A stretch of 61,576 nucleotides of DNA from the NCBI GenBank assembly GCA_964639275.1, contig CAZXCQ010000003.1, positions 1 through 61,576 on the forward strand, written 5' to 3'. Positions 9,438 to 17,349 of this stretch are shown piece by piece (within the stretch, counting starts at the first letter, position 1; the number at the start of each line of letters is the position of its first letter). Source of the DNA: CAZXCQ01 sp964639275 (lineage in GTDB: Bacteria; Desulfobacterota; DSM-4660; Desulfatiglandales; Desulfatiglandaceae). The notes beneath the pieces were generated by a model, which was not told the origin of the DNA, made no database searches, and saw only the letters and a program-made list of their open reading frames with translations. A program made the translations under genes and the position numbers.

Positions 9438-10415
9438 TCACGAGGGGCTTTGCGGGGAAAGCCTTTTCCTCCTGGCCCGGATTTTGGTCCCCACGGTCTG
9501 GATGGTTCCCCAGACCCCTCCTCTAAATTTGAAACAGACAAATATGGTAATAATGCCGACTGCCAGCTCCCACCGGGTCATAAAGGTGCTCACCAGATCC
9601 TTGAGCCCGAGATACGCGACTGTACCGAAGAAAGGCCCGTAAACACTGCCGGCCCCGCCCAGGAGCGTCGCCACAAGCACTTCAGCGGAACGGGCCGGCT
9701 CCGTAATGCTTGGATTCACAAACCCGTAATTTATCGCATACATGGAGCCTGCCAGCGCCGCCAGGACGCACATCATGATATAGCCTGTCCATCTGATCTT
9801 GAAGGTATCGTATCCCAAGAACTTCATCTTACTCTCATTGACCTTCATTGCCCTGAAGCTGGCGCCCAGGGTGGATCTGTCGAGCCAGGTATAAAAGATC
9901 AGGACAATTACCAGGACGATCATGGTAAACCAAAAGACGTCGTTTGGTCTTCTGAGATCCAGCAGGGGGGTCGCGTGTATCCTGGACCTGTACCACAGCC
10001 CGTCATCCCCCCGGGTAATGGGCAGCATGATCTTTTCGACCATAAACAGCCCCATGGCACAGGTGGCGGCGTTTATCAGCGCAAAATAATCCCCGCGCAG
10101 CCTGATAAAGGCGGGGCCCAGAAGGGCGCCCGTGACAACGCCCATGAGTATGGCCGCTGCGATGGCCATCAAAGGGCTATGGCCCAGATAGGCCAGATAG
10201 ATCGCCGCTGTGTAGGCCCCGACCCCCAGGTAGAAGGGCTGACCAAAAGAGACCATCCCCATGTATCCATAGAGGATGTCATTCCCGATGATATAGATGG
10301 AAAAGGTGCTGATCTCGAAGAGAAAGGTCATCTTGCTTGGGAAGATAAACCTTGCGATGACGATAAGAACCACCAGAATAAACGGGCCCCGAATATATCC
10401 AAGAAGCTTGGTCAT
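9438..10415 (-). CDS. livM: Branched-chain amino-acid type ABC transporter permease (LivM-like)
   Basis: 325 residues from ATG 10415. An in-frame TTG at 10424 would add three residues, but it lies only 3 nt from the GGGAGG motif, so the ATG fits spacing better. The protein has about nine hydrophobic helices. It carries the LivM hallmarks 'LLYGYMGMVSFGQPFYLGVGAY' (residues about 50-70) and 'N-E-x-x-x-x-x-L-G-Y-D' in the cytoplasmic loop. It would pair with LivH to form the membrane channel of the importer. It follows livF after 150 nt that contain no gene. Confidence 0.87.
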   Translation of the reverse strand: MTKLLGYIRGPFILVVLIVIARFIFPSKMTFLFEISTFSIYIIGNDILYGYMGMVSFGQPFYLGVGAYTAAIYLAYLGHSPLMAIAAAILMGVVTGALLGPAFIRLRGDYFALINAATCAMGLFMVEKIMLPITRGDDGLWYRSRIHATPLLDLRRPNDVFWFTMIVLVIVLIFYTWLDRSTLGASFRAMKVNESKMKFLGYDTFKIRWTGYIMMCVLAALAGSMYAINYGFVNPSITEPARSAEVLVATLLGGAGSVYGPFFGTVAYLGLKDLVSTFMTRWELAVGIITIFVCFKFRGGVWGTIQTVGTKIRARRKRLSPQSPS

Positions 10416-10574
10416 CTCTCTCAAAGACCTCCCGGCTGTTTCAACCCCGATGTCGCAAAAAACATCTCTGGTTCCATTAAATTGCCTTTATTCAGTTGGT
10501 GCTTTCATAACAGCATATTCCATCGGATCGGGTGAATTCCAAGGCAACATCGGGGTCAAGATGAGTCGCCCAAG

Positions 10575-11279
10575 TCATAGATATTTTTCAAACTTGAGCT
10601 CTTGAATCTCCTTCTTGTCGTTTATCTCTGCGACCATCTTTCCTTCCTTCATGGCGTATACGCGGTCTGCGACCTCGGCGGTAAGGGGAAGATTTTGTTC
10701 AATGATCACCAATGTGGTCTGTTTGCTGATCTCTCTAAAGGCCCCCTTTAGATCATCTATCACATGGGGGGCCAGACCCTCGGTCGGCTCATCCATCAAT
10801 ACCATCGCCGGTTTGCCCAGAAGCGACTGGGCAATAAGGAGCATCTGCCGCTCCCCTCCGCTCAGGTTGCCCCCTTTTCTATCCATCAATGTCTTCAGTT
10901 TGGGAAAAAGCCCCAGGACGATGTCCCAATCGTAATCCTTGGTGGCATAACTTCCCAGTTCGAGGTTTTCCCGAACACTCAGGTCTGCAAAGACATGTTT
11001 GTCCTGCTGGATATATTTGAGGCCCCGTATAGCAACCTCGTAGGCAGGCAAGTGGCCAATGTCCTGGCCTTTAAAGAAGATAGACCCTTTGTCCTGGTTT
11101 AGAAAACCGGCTACGGTCCGAAACAGGGTCGTCTTTCCCGCCCCGTTTCGACCGACCACAACCACCACCTCACCGGCATCGATATCCAGCGAGACATCAA
11201 ACAAGACCCGGAGACTCTGGTAAGAGACGTTGAGATCTCTCACGCTCAACATCTTCTCATTGCCCTTTTCTGCCATCAT
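10575..11279 (-). CDS. livF: ABC transporter ATP-binding protein (LivF-like)
   Basis: 234 residues from ATG 11279; earlier (GTG 11291) and later (ATG 11252) starts are possible, and GGGGTG 9 nt upstream favours 11279. It has Walker A GRNGAGKTT, signature LSGGERQ, Walker B 'MVLMDEPTEGLAP' and a switch His region 'LVIIEQNLPL'. The compact size and 'DEPTEGLAP' are typical of LivF. It would energise transport together with LivG. The gene begins 18 nt after livG ends on the same strand. Confidence 0.88.
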   Translation of the reverse strand: MMAEKGNEKMLSVRDLNVSYQSLRVLFDVSLDIDAGEVVVVVGRNGAGKTTLFRTVAGFLNQDKGSIFFKGQDIGHLPAYEVAIRGLKYIQQDKHVFADLSVRENLELGSYATKDYDWDIVLGLFPKLKTLMDRKGGNLSGGERQMLLIAQSLLGKPAMVLMDEPTEGLAPHVIDDLKGAFREISKQTTLVIIEQNLPLTAEVADRVYAMKEGKMVAEINDKKEIQELKFEKYL

Positions 11280-11297
11280 ACGCAACTGCACCCCAAT

Positions 11298-12059
11298 CTA
11301 GGTTTCCACCTTCCAATAGGATCGTCTGACTTCGGGGTCATTGAGCGTTTCCTGGCATTCCCCGCAACAGATGATCTCACCCTCATGCATAACGGCCAGC
11401 CGATCCACGAACTCTTCCAGCTTGGATACCTTGTGTTCTATGATCAGGATCGTTTTATCATGGGTGTATCTTTTCAGCACGTCAACGACCTCGTCAACCT
11501 CCTGGTCGCCCAGCCCGGAGAAGGGTTCATCAAAGATGACGATCTGGGGGTCGGAGACAAACGCCATGGCAAGCTCAAGTCTTTTCTTGCTGCCCAGGGG
11601 GAGGTTTCCGACCATCTCATCCCGGAGATGACTCAATTCGAGCATCTCCAGTGTCTGTTCGACCTTTCCGGCGATGGAAGGCTGTCTTAAACGGCTGACA
11701 AACATGCGGAAAGAGAATGGCTTATTTTCTTTCTTCCTGAAGTAAGAGAGGCCCAGGTTGTCGAAGACGCTCAGATTGTCGAAGACATGAACGAGTTGAA
11801 AGGTCCTCACGATCCCGCGCTTGACCCTCATAGCCGGAGAGAGATCCGTGATGTCCTCTCCGTTGGAGAAGACCCTCCCCTCATCAGGCGGATAAAACCC
11901 GGTAATGAGATTTATAAAGGTTGTCTTCCCGGCCCCGTTGGGGCCGATGATACCCAGGGTCTCATTAGGTTCCATTTCAAAGTCGACCTTATTGACCGCC
12001 GTGAAGTCTCCAAACCGCTTGGTGACTCCCTTTGTCATCAACACTGACCGCTCTTCCAT
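11298..12059 (-). CDS. livG: ABC transporter ATP-binding protein (LivG-like)
   Basis: 253 residues from ATG 12059, with AGAGGTTGCAG just upstream. The longer open frame to 12245 reads through a mobile repeat (12078-12171) and is not real coding. Walker A is GPNGAGKTT, followed by a Q-loop region 'VRTFQLVHVFDNLSVFDN', Walker B 'IVIFDEPFSGLGDQE' and 'ILIIEHKV'. The signature motif reads LPLGSKKRLELA instead of the usual L-S-x-G-Q, a relaxed form seen in LivG proteins. It pairs with LivF. The insertion of a repeat copy 18 nt upstream of the start could affect its expression relative to the binding protein gene. Confidence 0.87.
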   Translation of the reverse strand: MEERSVLMTKGVTKRFGDFTAVNKVDFEMEPNETLGIIGPNGAGKTTFINLITGFYPPDEGRVFSNGEDITDLSPAMRVKRGIVRTFQLVHVFDNLSVFDNLGLSYFRKKENKPFSFRMFVSRLRQPSIAGKVEQTLEMLELSHLRDEMVGNLPLGSKKRLELAMAFVSDPQIVIFDEPFSGLGDQEVDEVVDVLKRYTHDKTILIIEHKVSKLEEFVDRLAVMHEGEIICCGECQETLNDPEVRRSYWKVET

Positions 12060-12077
12060 CTGCAACCTCTCAAAATC

Positions 12078-12171
12078 GTAGCATTTTGGCTTTTTGAAAC
12101 CCGGGCAATGGGGATTCGGAACCCCCATTGCCCTGTCTAAGTTCCAATTTTGAAAAAGGATAAACTGATAC
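12078..12171 (-). mobile_element. 94-bp palindromic MITE, copy a
   Basis: Forward sense (GTATCA... to ...GTTAC ends) is on the minus strand. The central hairpin is GGGCAATGGGG (12103-12113) paired with CCCCATTGCCC (12123-12133). The outer arms also pair. It is flanked by an 8-bp target duplication with one mismatch: TCAAAATC at 12070-12077 and TCAGAATC at 12172-12179. It lies 18 nt upstream of the livG start codon, directly before its ribosome-binding site. Confidence 0.85.
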
Positions 12172-12211
12172 TCAGAATCAACATACCATGGCCAATTCGT
12201 AGGCCGGGCGG

Positions 12212-12238
12212 CATTCCGGGGCCTCAGACCCCGGAATG
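12212..12238 (-). promoter_or_regulatory. Strong hairpin between binding-protein gene and livG
   Basis: CATTCCGGGG (12212-12221) and CCCCGGAATG (12229-12238) form a perfect 10-bp stem with a 7-nt loop, 28 nt after the stop codon of the binding-protein gene. There is no T run, so it is not a classical terminator. In such operons a hairpin at this place commonly protects the upstream message and lowers downstream expression, giving excess binding protein. That role is inference. Confidence 0.5.
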
Positions 12239-12265
12239 ACCGCAAAGGATGACGCTCTCAGGACC

Positions 12266-13507
12266 CTAGTAGCCCAGGCTCTTAAGCGGTGGAAGTGCCT
12301 TGTCACCCCCGTAGGCGCCTATGACCTCGAACACATCATACTTGTCCTTTCTCTCGCTCTCTTTTTTGCCCTTGACCAGAAAGGCCAGGTACTTGCCTTC
12401 CAGTTCATGGTCTATCCTGAATCTTGCCGGACCTTTGACGGTGTCAAATGTCTCCGTGGCCAGTGCATGGCCGATCTTCTTATAATCGACACTCCCTGCC
12501 TTTTCAACGGCCTGAAGCAGGATGTCTCCGGCAGTATAAGCGAGTACGGCGTAAGCATCGGGCGGACATCCATATTTTTTGATATGGTCTTCCCTCAGGG
12601 CCTTTCCTTTTTCGTACAATTCCTTACTAAAGCCGGAAAGATCATAGTAGTAGTATATGAGTGCATTGAGCTGTGCAGCGGCCTCCGGTGGGATACCCAT
12701 GGCGACCTCGTAGGTGGTCCAGCAATTAAAAAGCATGCTCACCTTTTGGAGGCCCATATCATAGGCCTGTTTTATGCAGGTGATGGCATCGCCCCCAAAC
12801 ATGTTTGTGGCGAATACATCCGGTTTTGCGGCCAGGGCCTTGTTGATGGCGGCCGAGTAGTCCGGGGTTCCCTTGGGGTTTTCCTCGACACCCACAATCT
12901 CTCCCCCGAATTCCTTGCACGCGTCCTTCAGGCCCGCAAGCATGGTGTGGCCCCACGAATCGGGTCTGCCCTGCCAGAAGATTGTCTTTTTTCCCATCCC
13001 CTTGATCAGGGCGTCCCCCATAAGCCAGCCTATACTCCAGGGAGTAAAGGCCACCGAATAGGTGGCAACAGCGGGATTGCCTTTCCTAAAGGAATCAAGG
13101 GCCGGGACGCAGCCCGGTATATAGGGTGTCCCGGTAATCTTACACTCTTCGTTCAGTGCCCCTGCCATAGGATTGTAGATACTGCCAGTTACGCCGTGGA
13201 CACCCGCTTCAACGAGTTCCCTGAAGCGTCGAACCCCCACGTCCAGTTTTAGCTCATCGTCCTTTACAAGAAGCTCAACCGGTACCTTGCCCCAGGGCAT
13301 GTTGAGACCACCCCTCTGGTTGACCTGTTCGACAAGGAGTTCAACGCACTTTCGCTGTGTTTCCGATGCATGGGCAAGCGGACCGCTAAGCCCTGAAATA
13401 AACCCCAACTTGAAGACCTTTGGCTGGTCTTCTTTGGCCGCTGCCATGCCCGTGCCAAACACCAAAATGACCGAAAAAATAAGCAAAAACGTTAGTATCT
13501 TTTTCAT
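12266..13507 (-). CDS. Periplasmic binding protein of the LIV-type ABC importer
   Basis: 413 residues from ATG 13507, with a GGAGG ribosome-binding site; the longer frame to 13675 has no family support. It has a cleavable signal peptide (MKKILTFLLIFSVILVFGTG, cleavage near M-A-A-A) and then the type I periplasmic-binding fold seen in LivK/AmiC proteins, opening with 'K-L-G-F-I-S-G-L-S-G-P-L-A'. Conserved 'G-V-x-G-x-x-Y-N-P-M' and 'D-V-F-A-T-N-M-F-G-G-D' loops are visible. It is the first gene of the transporter operon. The ligand is not deducible; the nearby dehydrogenase and creatininase genes hint at an amide or organic acid, but only weakly. Confidence 0.87.
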   Translation of the reverse strand: MKKILTFLLIFSVILVFGTGMAAAKEDQPKVFKLGFISGLSGPLAHASETQRKCVELLVEQVNQRGGLNMPWGKVPVELLVKDDELKLDVGVRRFRELVEAGVHGVTGSIYNPMAGALNEECKITGTPYIPGCVPALDSFRKGNPAVATYSVAFTPWSIGWLMGDALIKGMGKKTIFWQGRPDSWGHTMLAGLKDACKEFGGEIVGVEENPKGTPDYSAAINKALAAKPDVFATNMFGGDAITCIKQAYDMGLQKVSMLFNCWTTYEVAMGIPPEAAAQLNALIYYYYDLSGFSKELYEKGKALREDHIKKYGCPPDAYAVLAYTAGDILLQAVEKAGSVDYKKIGHALATETFDTVKGPARFRIDHELEGKYLAFLVKGKKESERKDKYDVFEVIGAYGGDKALPPLKSLGY

Positions 13508-13871
13508 TGTATTTCCCTCCTCAGTCATTTGAACAGATAAAGGAAAAAGACCACTGACTAACCCCCAGCCGTGATTGTTGAATGACCACCCCCTTTCCCT
13601 ATTTTTTTCTTTAAATAACAGGCCTTTACCTGACCTAAAATGGGTTTTTCTCCCTGTCTCACCCTTCTGCCACATACCATGAAGCGGCCCATGGTATCAA
13701 CCCTTGAGTGGCTTGATCTCCTTTTAGACAACATTCTCATCCCAATTGCAAGAAATCGGTGCCCCTATGAGGCAAAGGCCTATGGGATTTCCAAGGACTC
13801 CTGAAAGACCGATTTGATCCATCGTAATACCTTGACAAATGGGTAACATCTCAATAAGCAGCGATTTGGCT

Positions 13872-13965
13872 CCTGGATTCCGGCTGGAGTTTATCCCGTA
13901 TCTTAGTATCTTATACGGGGCCGGAATGACGCAAAGAGAGGATTTTCGACTTTTAGCGAATTCAT
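13872..13965 (-). repeat. Half copy of the second palindromic repeat family
   Basis: On the minus strand this reads like the left half of the repeat at 58146-58301: shared CCTCTCTTT, CGTCATTCCGGCCCCGTATA, the ATACGGGATAAACT core and CCGGAATCCAG. The outer end resembles the terminal repeat there (GAATTCGCTAAAAGTC against GAAATCGTAAAGACTC). The right half is missing, and the core has a small internal duplication (the GTATCTTAGTATCTTATAC area). Confidence 0.7.
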
Positions 13966-14127
13966 TAATTTTGAAAAGGGCCAAATGGGTTTTATTCATC
14001 AAGACAGTTTAAGATCTCAGATTCCGTTACTTGTCAACCGAATTTGTCCATTGTATCATGCAACAAACCAATTTTCCATAGTGGGTTTTTGAACCGCTGA
14101 CCCACACCACGGAAATCTTAATTCGCG

Positions 14128-14221
14128 GTATCAATTTAGCTTTTTTCAAAACTGGCACTTGGAGAGGGCAATGGGGGTTCGGAATCTCCATTGCCCAGCT
14201 TTCACAAGGCTAAGGTGTCAC
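14128..14221 (+). mobile_element. 94-bp palindromic MITE, copy b
   Basis: Runs from GTATCAATTTAGC to GGCTAAGGTGTCAC. The central hairpin is GGGCAATGG to CCATTGCCC (14166-14196). The 8-bp target duplication has one mismatch: AATTCGCG at 14120-14127 and AATTTGCG at 14222-14229. It is 94% identical (6 differences in 94) to copy c, which lies inverted on the other side of the alcohol dehydrogenase gene. It ends 30 nt before that gene's start codon. Confidence 0.9.
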
Positions 14222-14251
14222 AATTTGCGAAGGATGAAAGGAGAAAAGACC

Positions 14252-15328
14252 ATGGATATACCGGAAAGGATGGAGGCCGTTGTCTTGATGGGGCCAGACC
14301 AGTTGGAGATCAAAGAGGTGGAAACCCCCTCCCCAGGGCCTCAGGATGTCTTGATCAAGGTGGCGGCCTGCGCGGTATGCGGGAGCGACGTGAGCCTTAT
14401 TCACAAACCCTGGGAGGGGCAACCCCCTTACGGATCCTTTATCATCGGTCATGAATATGCCGGTACCATCGCCGCCCTGGGGGAAACGGTGGACGAGTTT
14501 AAGGTGGGAGACAGGGTGGCGGTGGAGGCAAGTTATGGATGTGGTCGGTGCAGGAACTGCCGGCTCGGGAATTATACGGCGTGTCTAAATTACGGGAATC
14601 TCAACAGGGGGCATCGCGCAAACGGGTTTACAACAAATGGGGGATTTGCCCAGTATGCGATAAACCAGATAAACACCGTATACAAGATTCCCGAGGCCAC
14701 TCAATTCGGTGAGGCCGCCCTGATTACAAACCTGGGTTGCGTGCTTTATGGCTTTCAGAGCAGCGGTGGGTATGTGGTCGGGGACGATGTCGTTGTTGTC
14801 GGGCCGGGACCGCTGGGACTCATATCGGTGGGTGTGGCCAAGGCACTCTGTGCGAAACGCGTTTTTCTTGTGGGGACAAGGGATAGCCGGCTTGAAGCGG
14901 GTAAGAAAATGGGGGCTGATCGCGTCATCAACGTAAATGAAGAGGATCCCCTGGAAGTTGTAAAGAAAGCGACCGACGGCAAGGGCGCCGACCTGGTGGT
15001 GGAGTCATCGGGCGCCAGCCAGGGCCCTCAGATGGCCATTGAGATGTCCAAACGGATGGGAAAGGTATTGCTGCTGGGATTTTCCGATCAGCCGGTGTCG
15101 GTCAATTTCTCCACCATGGCGCGGCGGAACATCCACATCTACTCCGTACGGGGTGAAGGTTGGGCCAATTGCGCAAGGGGCGTATCTCTCCTTGAACAGG
15201 GAAGGATTTCCCTCAGGCCCCTGGTGACCCATTCATTCCCCCTGGAAGAGGTGGAAGAGGCCTTCAGGACCTTCAAGGAGAGGATCGGCGGGGCCGTAAA
15301 GGTGGTTGTCAATCCCAACGCGGTTTGA
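14252..15328 (+). CDS. Zinc-dependent medium-chain alcohol dehydrogenase
   Basis: 358 residues from ATG 14252, with GAAAGGAG 8 nt upstream. The longer open frame starts inside MITE copy b and is rejected. It is a medium-chain dehydrogenase/reductase of the Zn-ADH/threonine dehydrogenase type. Catalytic zinc ligands are Cys43 (CGSD) and His67-Glu68 (GHEYAG), structural zinc cysteines are 97, 100, 103 and 111, and the Rossmann motif is GPGPLGL at 184-190. It should oxidise an alcohol or polyol with NAD(P). The substrate cannot be read from sequence. The gene is flanked by two inverted copies of the 94-bp element. Confidence 0.88.
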   Translation: MDIPERMEAVVLMGPDQLEIKEVETPSPGPQDVLIKVAACAVCGSDVSLIHKPWEGQPPYGSFIIGHEYAGTIAALGETVDEFKVGDRVAVEASYGCGRCRNCRLGNYTACLNYGNLNRGHRANGFTTNGGFAQYAINQINTVYKIPEATQFGEAALITNLGCVLYGFQSSGGYVVGDDVVVVGPGPLGLISVGVAKALCAKRVFLVGTRDSRLEAGKKMGADRVINVNEEDPLEVVKKATDGKGADLVVESSGASQGPQMAIEMSKRMGKVLLLGFSDQPVSVNFSTMARRNIHIYSVRGEGWANCARGVSLLEQGRISLRPLVTHSFPLEEVEEAFRTFKERIGGAVKVVVNPNAV

Positions 15329-15339
15329 AAAGATCGGTC

Positions 15340-15433
15340 GTAACACTTTAGCCTTGTGAAAGCCGGGCAATGGAGATTCCGAACCCCCATTGCCCTCTCC
15401 AAGTGCCACTTTTGAAAAAGGCTAAATTCATAC
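15340..15433 (-). mobile_element. 94-bp palindromic MITE, copy c
   Basis: Reads on the plus strand from GTAACACTTTAGCC to GGCTAAATTCATAC, so forward sense is on the minus strand. It is flanked by a perfect 8-bp direct repeat, GATCGGTC, at 15332-15339 and 15434-15441. This is the clearest target-site duplication of the family. It lies between the ends of the alcohol dehydrogenase and creatininase genes, the only intact copy not upstream of a start codon. Confidence 0.93.
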
Positions 15434-15450
15434 GATCGGTCTTAGAAGGC

Positions 15451-16302
15451 TCAGTATGCCCTGAAATCATAACTGCGATCCTTGATTTCGACCTTAATCT
15501 TTCTGACCTCAGCAATAAAGTCGGCGAGATTGTCAGAGGCCGCCTCAAAGATCTTTTCACCCTTCTCCGCGCTCCCGAGGTGCGGATCACCAATGGTGGC
15601 TTCCTCCACATACTCATGGTGTTCCATGGGGATAAAGATGTTTTCCGTGCCTTGAAAGATCACGGTGGGTACACCGTCGGTCTTTGCAAACGCCGGGCCC
15701 AAGACCTCCGGGGCATGCGCCGTATGTTTTTTGGCCCTGTCCATATGACAGGCGGCCGCGTTATAGGCCAGACATTGTGAGGTCTCCATCTCACCCGAAT
15801 GCCACCCCACCTTCTCCTCCAGGAGATGCTGGATCACCTGGGTCCTTCGCTCTGTGGGCGTCATATACCAGGCCACAAGGCACCCCGTCTCGTAGCGCAA
15901 TCGGCGGAGGGCCTCATCCACCACCTTGGTATTGGATGCATGCTGGCTTGTATAGATCAGTTTATTGAATCCATGAAATATGAGGCTTTTCCCCAGTTCG
16001 TATACGATCCGCCTGAGGGTTTCACCGGTGAAGGTCAGCGAGCCCACCCCTTCATTCATCCTTCCCATATGATGGGGGGAGTATCCCACCGGGATCAGAG
16101 GCGTGTAAGGGACCTCAGCCTTCACCGCCGCCCTGCGGGTCGTCTCGATCGTTGCAATGGAATCACAGGCCAGCGGGATATGCGGCCCGTGCTTTTCCTG
16201 ACTTCCGATAGGGATCAGGACAATATCGGTCCTCTTCAGAATCTCCTGGACATCCGGATATGACATCTCTTCCATGGCATAGGTCCAAAATTTCTCAGAC
16301 AT
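15451..16302 (-). CDS. Creatininase-family amidohydrolase
   Basis: 283 residues. Members are metal-dependent hydrolases of amide or lactam bonds, including creatininase, MftE-type peptidases and formamide hydrolases. The metal site GSQEKHGPHIPLACD gives Glu, His and Asp ligands at about 34-45, and HSGEMETS at about 167 gives the later Glu. The usual N-G-H-G-G-N loop reads S-Q-H-A-S-N: the His ligand and final Asn remain, but the two glycines are replaced. It converges on the alcohol dehydrogenase gene. A second creatininase domain occurs at 47828-50266 as part of a fusion. Substrate unknown. Confidence 0.85.
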   Translation of the reverse strand: MSEKFWTYAMEEMSYPDVQEILKRTDIVLIPIGSQEKHGPHIPLACDSIATIETTRRAAVKAEVPYTPLIPVGYSPHHMGRMNEGVGSLTFTGETLRRIVYELGKSLIFHGFNKLIYTSQHASNTKVVDEALRRLRYETGCLVAWYMTPTERRTQVIQHLLEEKVGWHSGEMETSQCLAYNAAACHMDRAKKHTAHAPEVLGPAFAKTDGVPTVIFQGTENIFIPMEHHEYVEEATIGDPHLGSAEKGEKIFEAASDNLADFIAEVRKIKVEIKDRSYDFRAY

Positions 16303-16477
16303 TTTTCTATCTCCTCTTTTTCAGATTGTTCATACGTGTGGCTGATCTCCATTTGCATTGAAAATTGGGTTTTTCTCCGACATTGTCAAGAAAAATCAAC
16401 TGAAAATTTTTCTGTTGGCATGTGGGTTCATTGCTGTGTTATCGTTATGGGTGATAAACGGCTTAGAGGGGGAATAC

Positions 16478-17029
16478 GTGAAAGATCGTCTGGTATGGAT
16501 CGACCTTGAGATGACAGGGCTTGACCCTGAGAGACACGTCATCATAGAGATCGGCTCGATCGTAACCGATGATCGACTGGATATCATCGCCGAGGGTCCG
16601 GATATTGCTATAAAATATCCCGAAGATATCCTCGCTTCTATGGATACATGGAGCCGGGAGCACCATGAGTCTTCCGGGCTCATGGATCGCGTCAGGGTTT
16701 CCCCCTATGACTGCCGGCGGGCCGAGAGGGAGACGATTGACTTTGTCTCCAGGTATTGCGAAAAAGGCCAGTCCCCGCTCTGCGGAAATTCTGTCTGGCA
16801 GGACAGGCGGTTTCTCATGAGATACATGCCCGATCTTGAGGCCTTCCTGCATTACAGAAATATCGATGTCAGCTCTGTAAAGGAGCTTGTCAGGCGCTGG
16901 TATCCCTCTCTTTCCCCCTTCGAGAAAGAAAAGACCCATACGGCGATGAGCGACATCAGGGAATCGGTAAAGGAGTTGCAGTATTACCGCAAAAATGTGT
17001 TTCTCAATCCGCAGGGGGATAATCCCTAA
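16478..17029 (+). CDS. orn: Oligoribonuclease
   Basis: 183 residues from GTG 16478, with AGGGGG 7 nt upstream. The frame is open further left to 16358, but that would add a spurious hydrophobic leader; the GTG start gives the length of known Orn proteins (about 180). It is a DEDDh 3'-5' exonuclease that degrades 2-5 nt RNAs and linear pGpG in the cytosol. Motifs: W-I-D-L-E-M-T-G-L-D-P-E near the start (Asp, Glu), 'CGNSVWQDRRFL' (Asp) and 'THTAMSDIRESVKEL' (His, Asp). Clearly recognisable against the E. coli protein. Confidence 0.93.
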   Translation: MKDRLVWIDLEMTGLDPERHVIIEIGSIVTDDRLDIIAEGPDIAIKYPEDILASMDTWSREHHESSGLMDRVRVSPYDCRRAERETIDFVSRYCEKGQSPLCGNSVWQDRRFLMRYMPDLEAFLHYRNIDVSSVKELVRRWYPSLSPFEKEKTHTAMSDIRESVKELQYYRKNVFLNPQGDNP

Positions 17030-17035
17030 CCCCTC

Positions 17036-17221
17036 ATGAAGCCCAAGAAAGAGAGATTTCTCATCATACTGACCTGCCTGGCAGGTGTTGGTGGTGTGGG
17101 CTATGGCATGGCAAAGGAAAATGCCCCGGTCTTTGTCGTGGGTATCTTGTTTGTCATTGCCGGATATCTCTTCATCCGGAGGAAGCTCAAGGGCCCGCAG
17201 GAAAACAACCCTGATCCTTGA
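17036..17221 (+). CDS. Small two-helix membrane protein, unknown
   Basis: 61 residues with a basic start (MKPKKERF), two hydrophobic segments (about 8-24 and 32-46) separated by a short polar turn, and a basic tail. It begins 6 nt after the orn stop on the same strand, which suggests cotranscription. No Shine-Dalgarno sequence is evident, but translational coupling could serve. Family not recognised; the clean topology is the reason for calling it. Confidence 0.55.
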   Translation: MKPKKERFLIILTCLAGVGGVGYGMAKENAPVFVVGILFVIAGYLFIRRKLKGPQENNPDP

Positions 17222-17246
17222 AATGGTCCCAATCGACCCTTATCCC

Positions 17247-17275
17247 TTGACAATCAAAAGCAAGGCAAATAAGAA
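17247..17275 (+). promoter_or_regulatory. Likely sigma-70 promoter for sucCD
   Basis: TTGACA at 17247-17252, a 17-nt spacer, then TAAGAA at 17270-17275. It lies about 75 nt upstream of the sucC start. The -35 is perfect and the -10 is weak. Confidence 0.45.
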
Positions 17276-17349
17276 TAGCGCCGAAGACTTCCCCCTGAGT
17301 ATATGGGGATTTGTGAGGGGATATTTTTTGACATCGGAGTACTTGAATT

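Larger units (their letters stand above)
13508..14251. other. 744-bp divergent intergenic region with two repeats
   Basis: This lies between the binding-protein gene (leftward) and the alcohol dehydrogenase gene (rightward). It contains half of the second repeat family (13872-13965) and MITE copy b (14128-14221). No reading frame is convincing. A TTGACA-like box at about 13832 may be part of a promoter, but no matching -10 is clear. Confidence 0.5.

Noticed and set aside
9435..10535. 366-codon open frame on the plus strand
   Set aside because: Antisense shadow of livM, rich in charged residues and His/Pro as expected from reverse reading of membrane helices.
12236..13252. 338-codon open frame on the plus strand
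   Set aside because: Antisense shadow of the ABC binding-protein gene; no start signal and no protein family.
14120..15441. Composite transposon carrying the alcohol dehydrogenase gene
   Set aside because: Each flanking element has its own 8-bp target duplication, so they inserted separately; no duplication surrounds the pair.
16358..16477. N-terminal extension of oligoribonuclease with a hydrophobic helix
   Set aside because: Orn is cytosolic and about 180 residues; the GTG at 16478 has a proper ribosome-binding site and gives family length.
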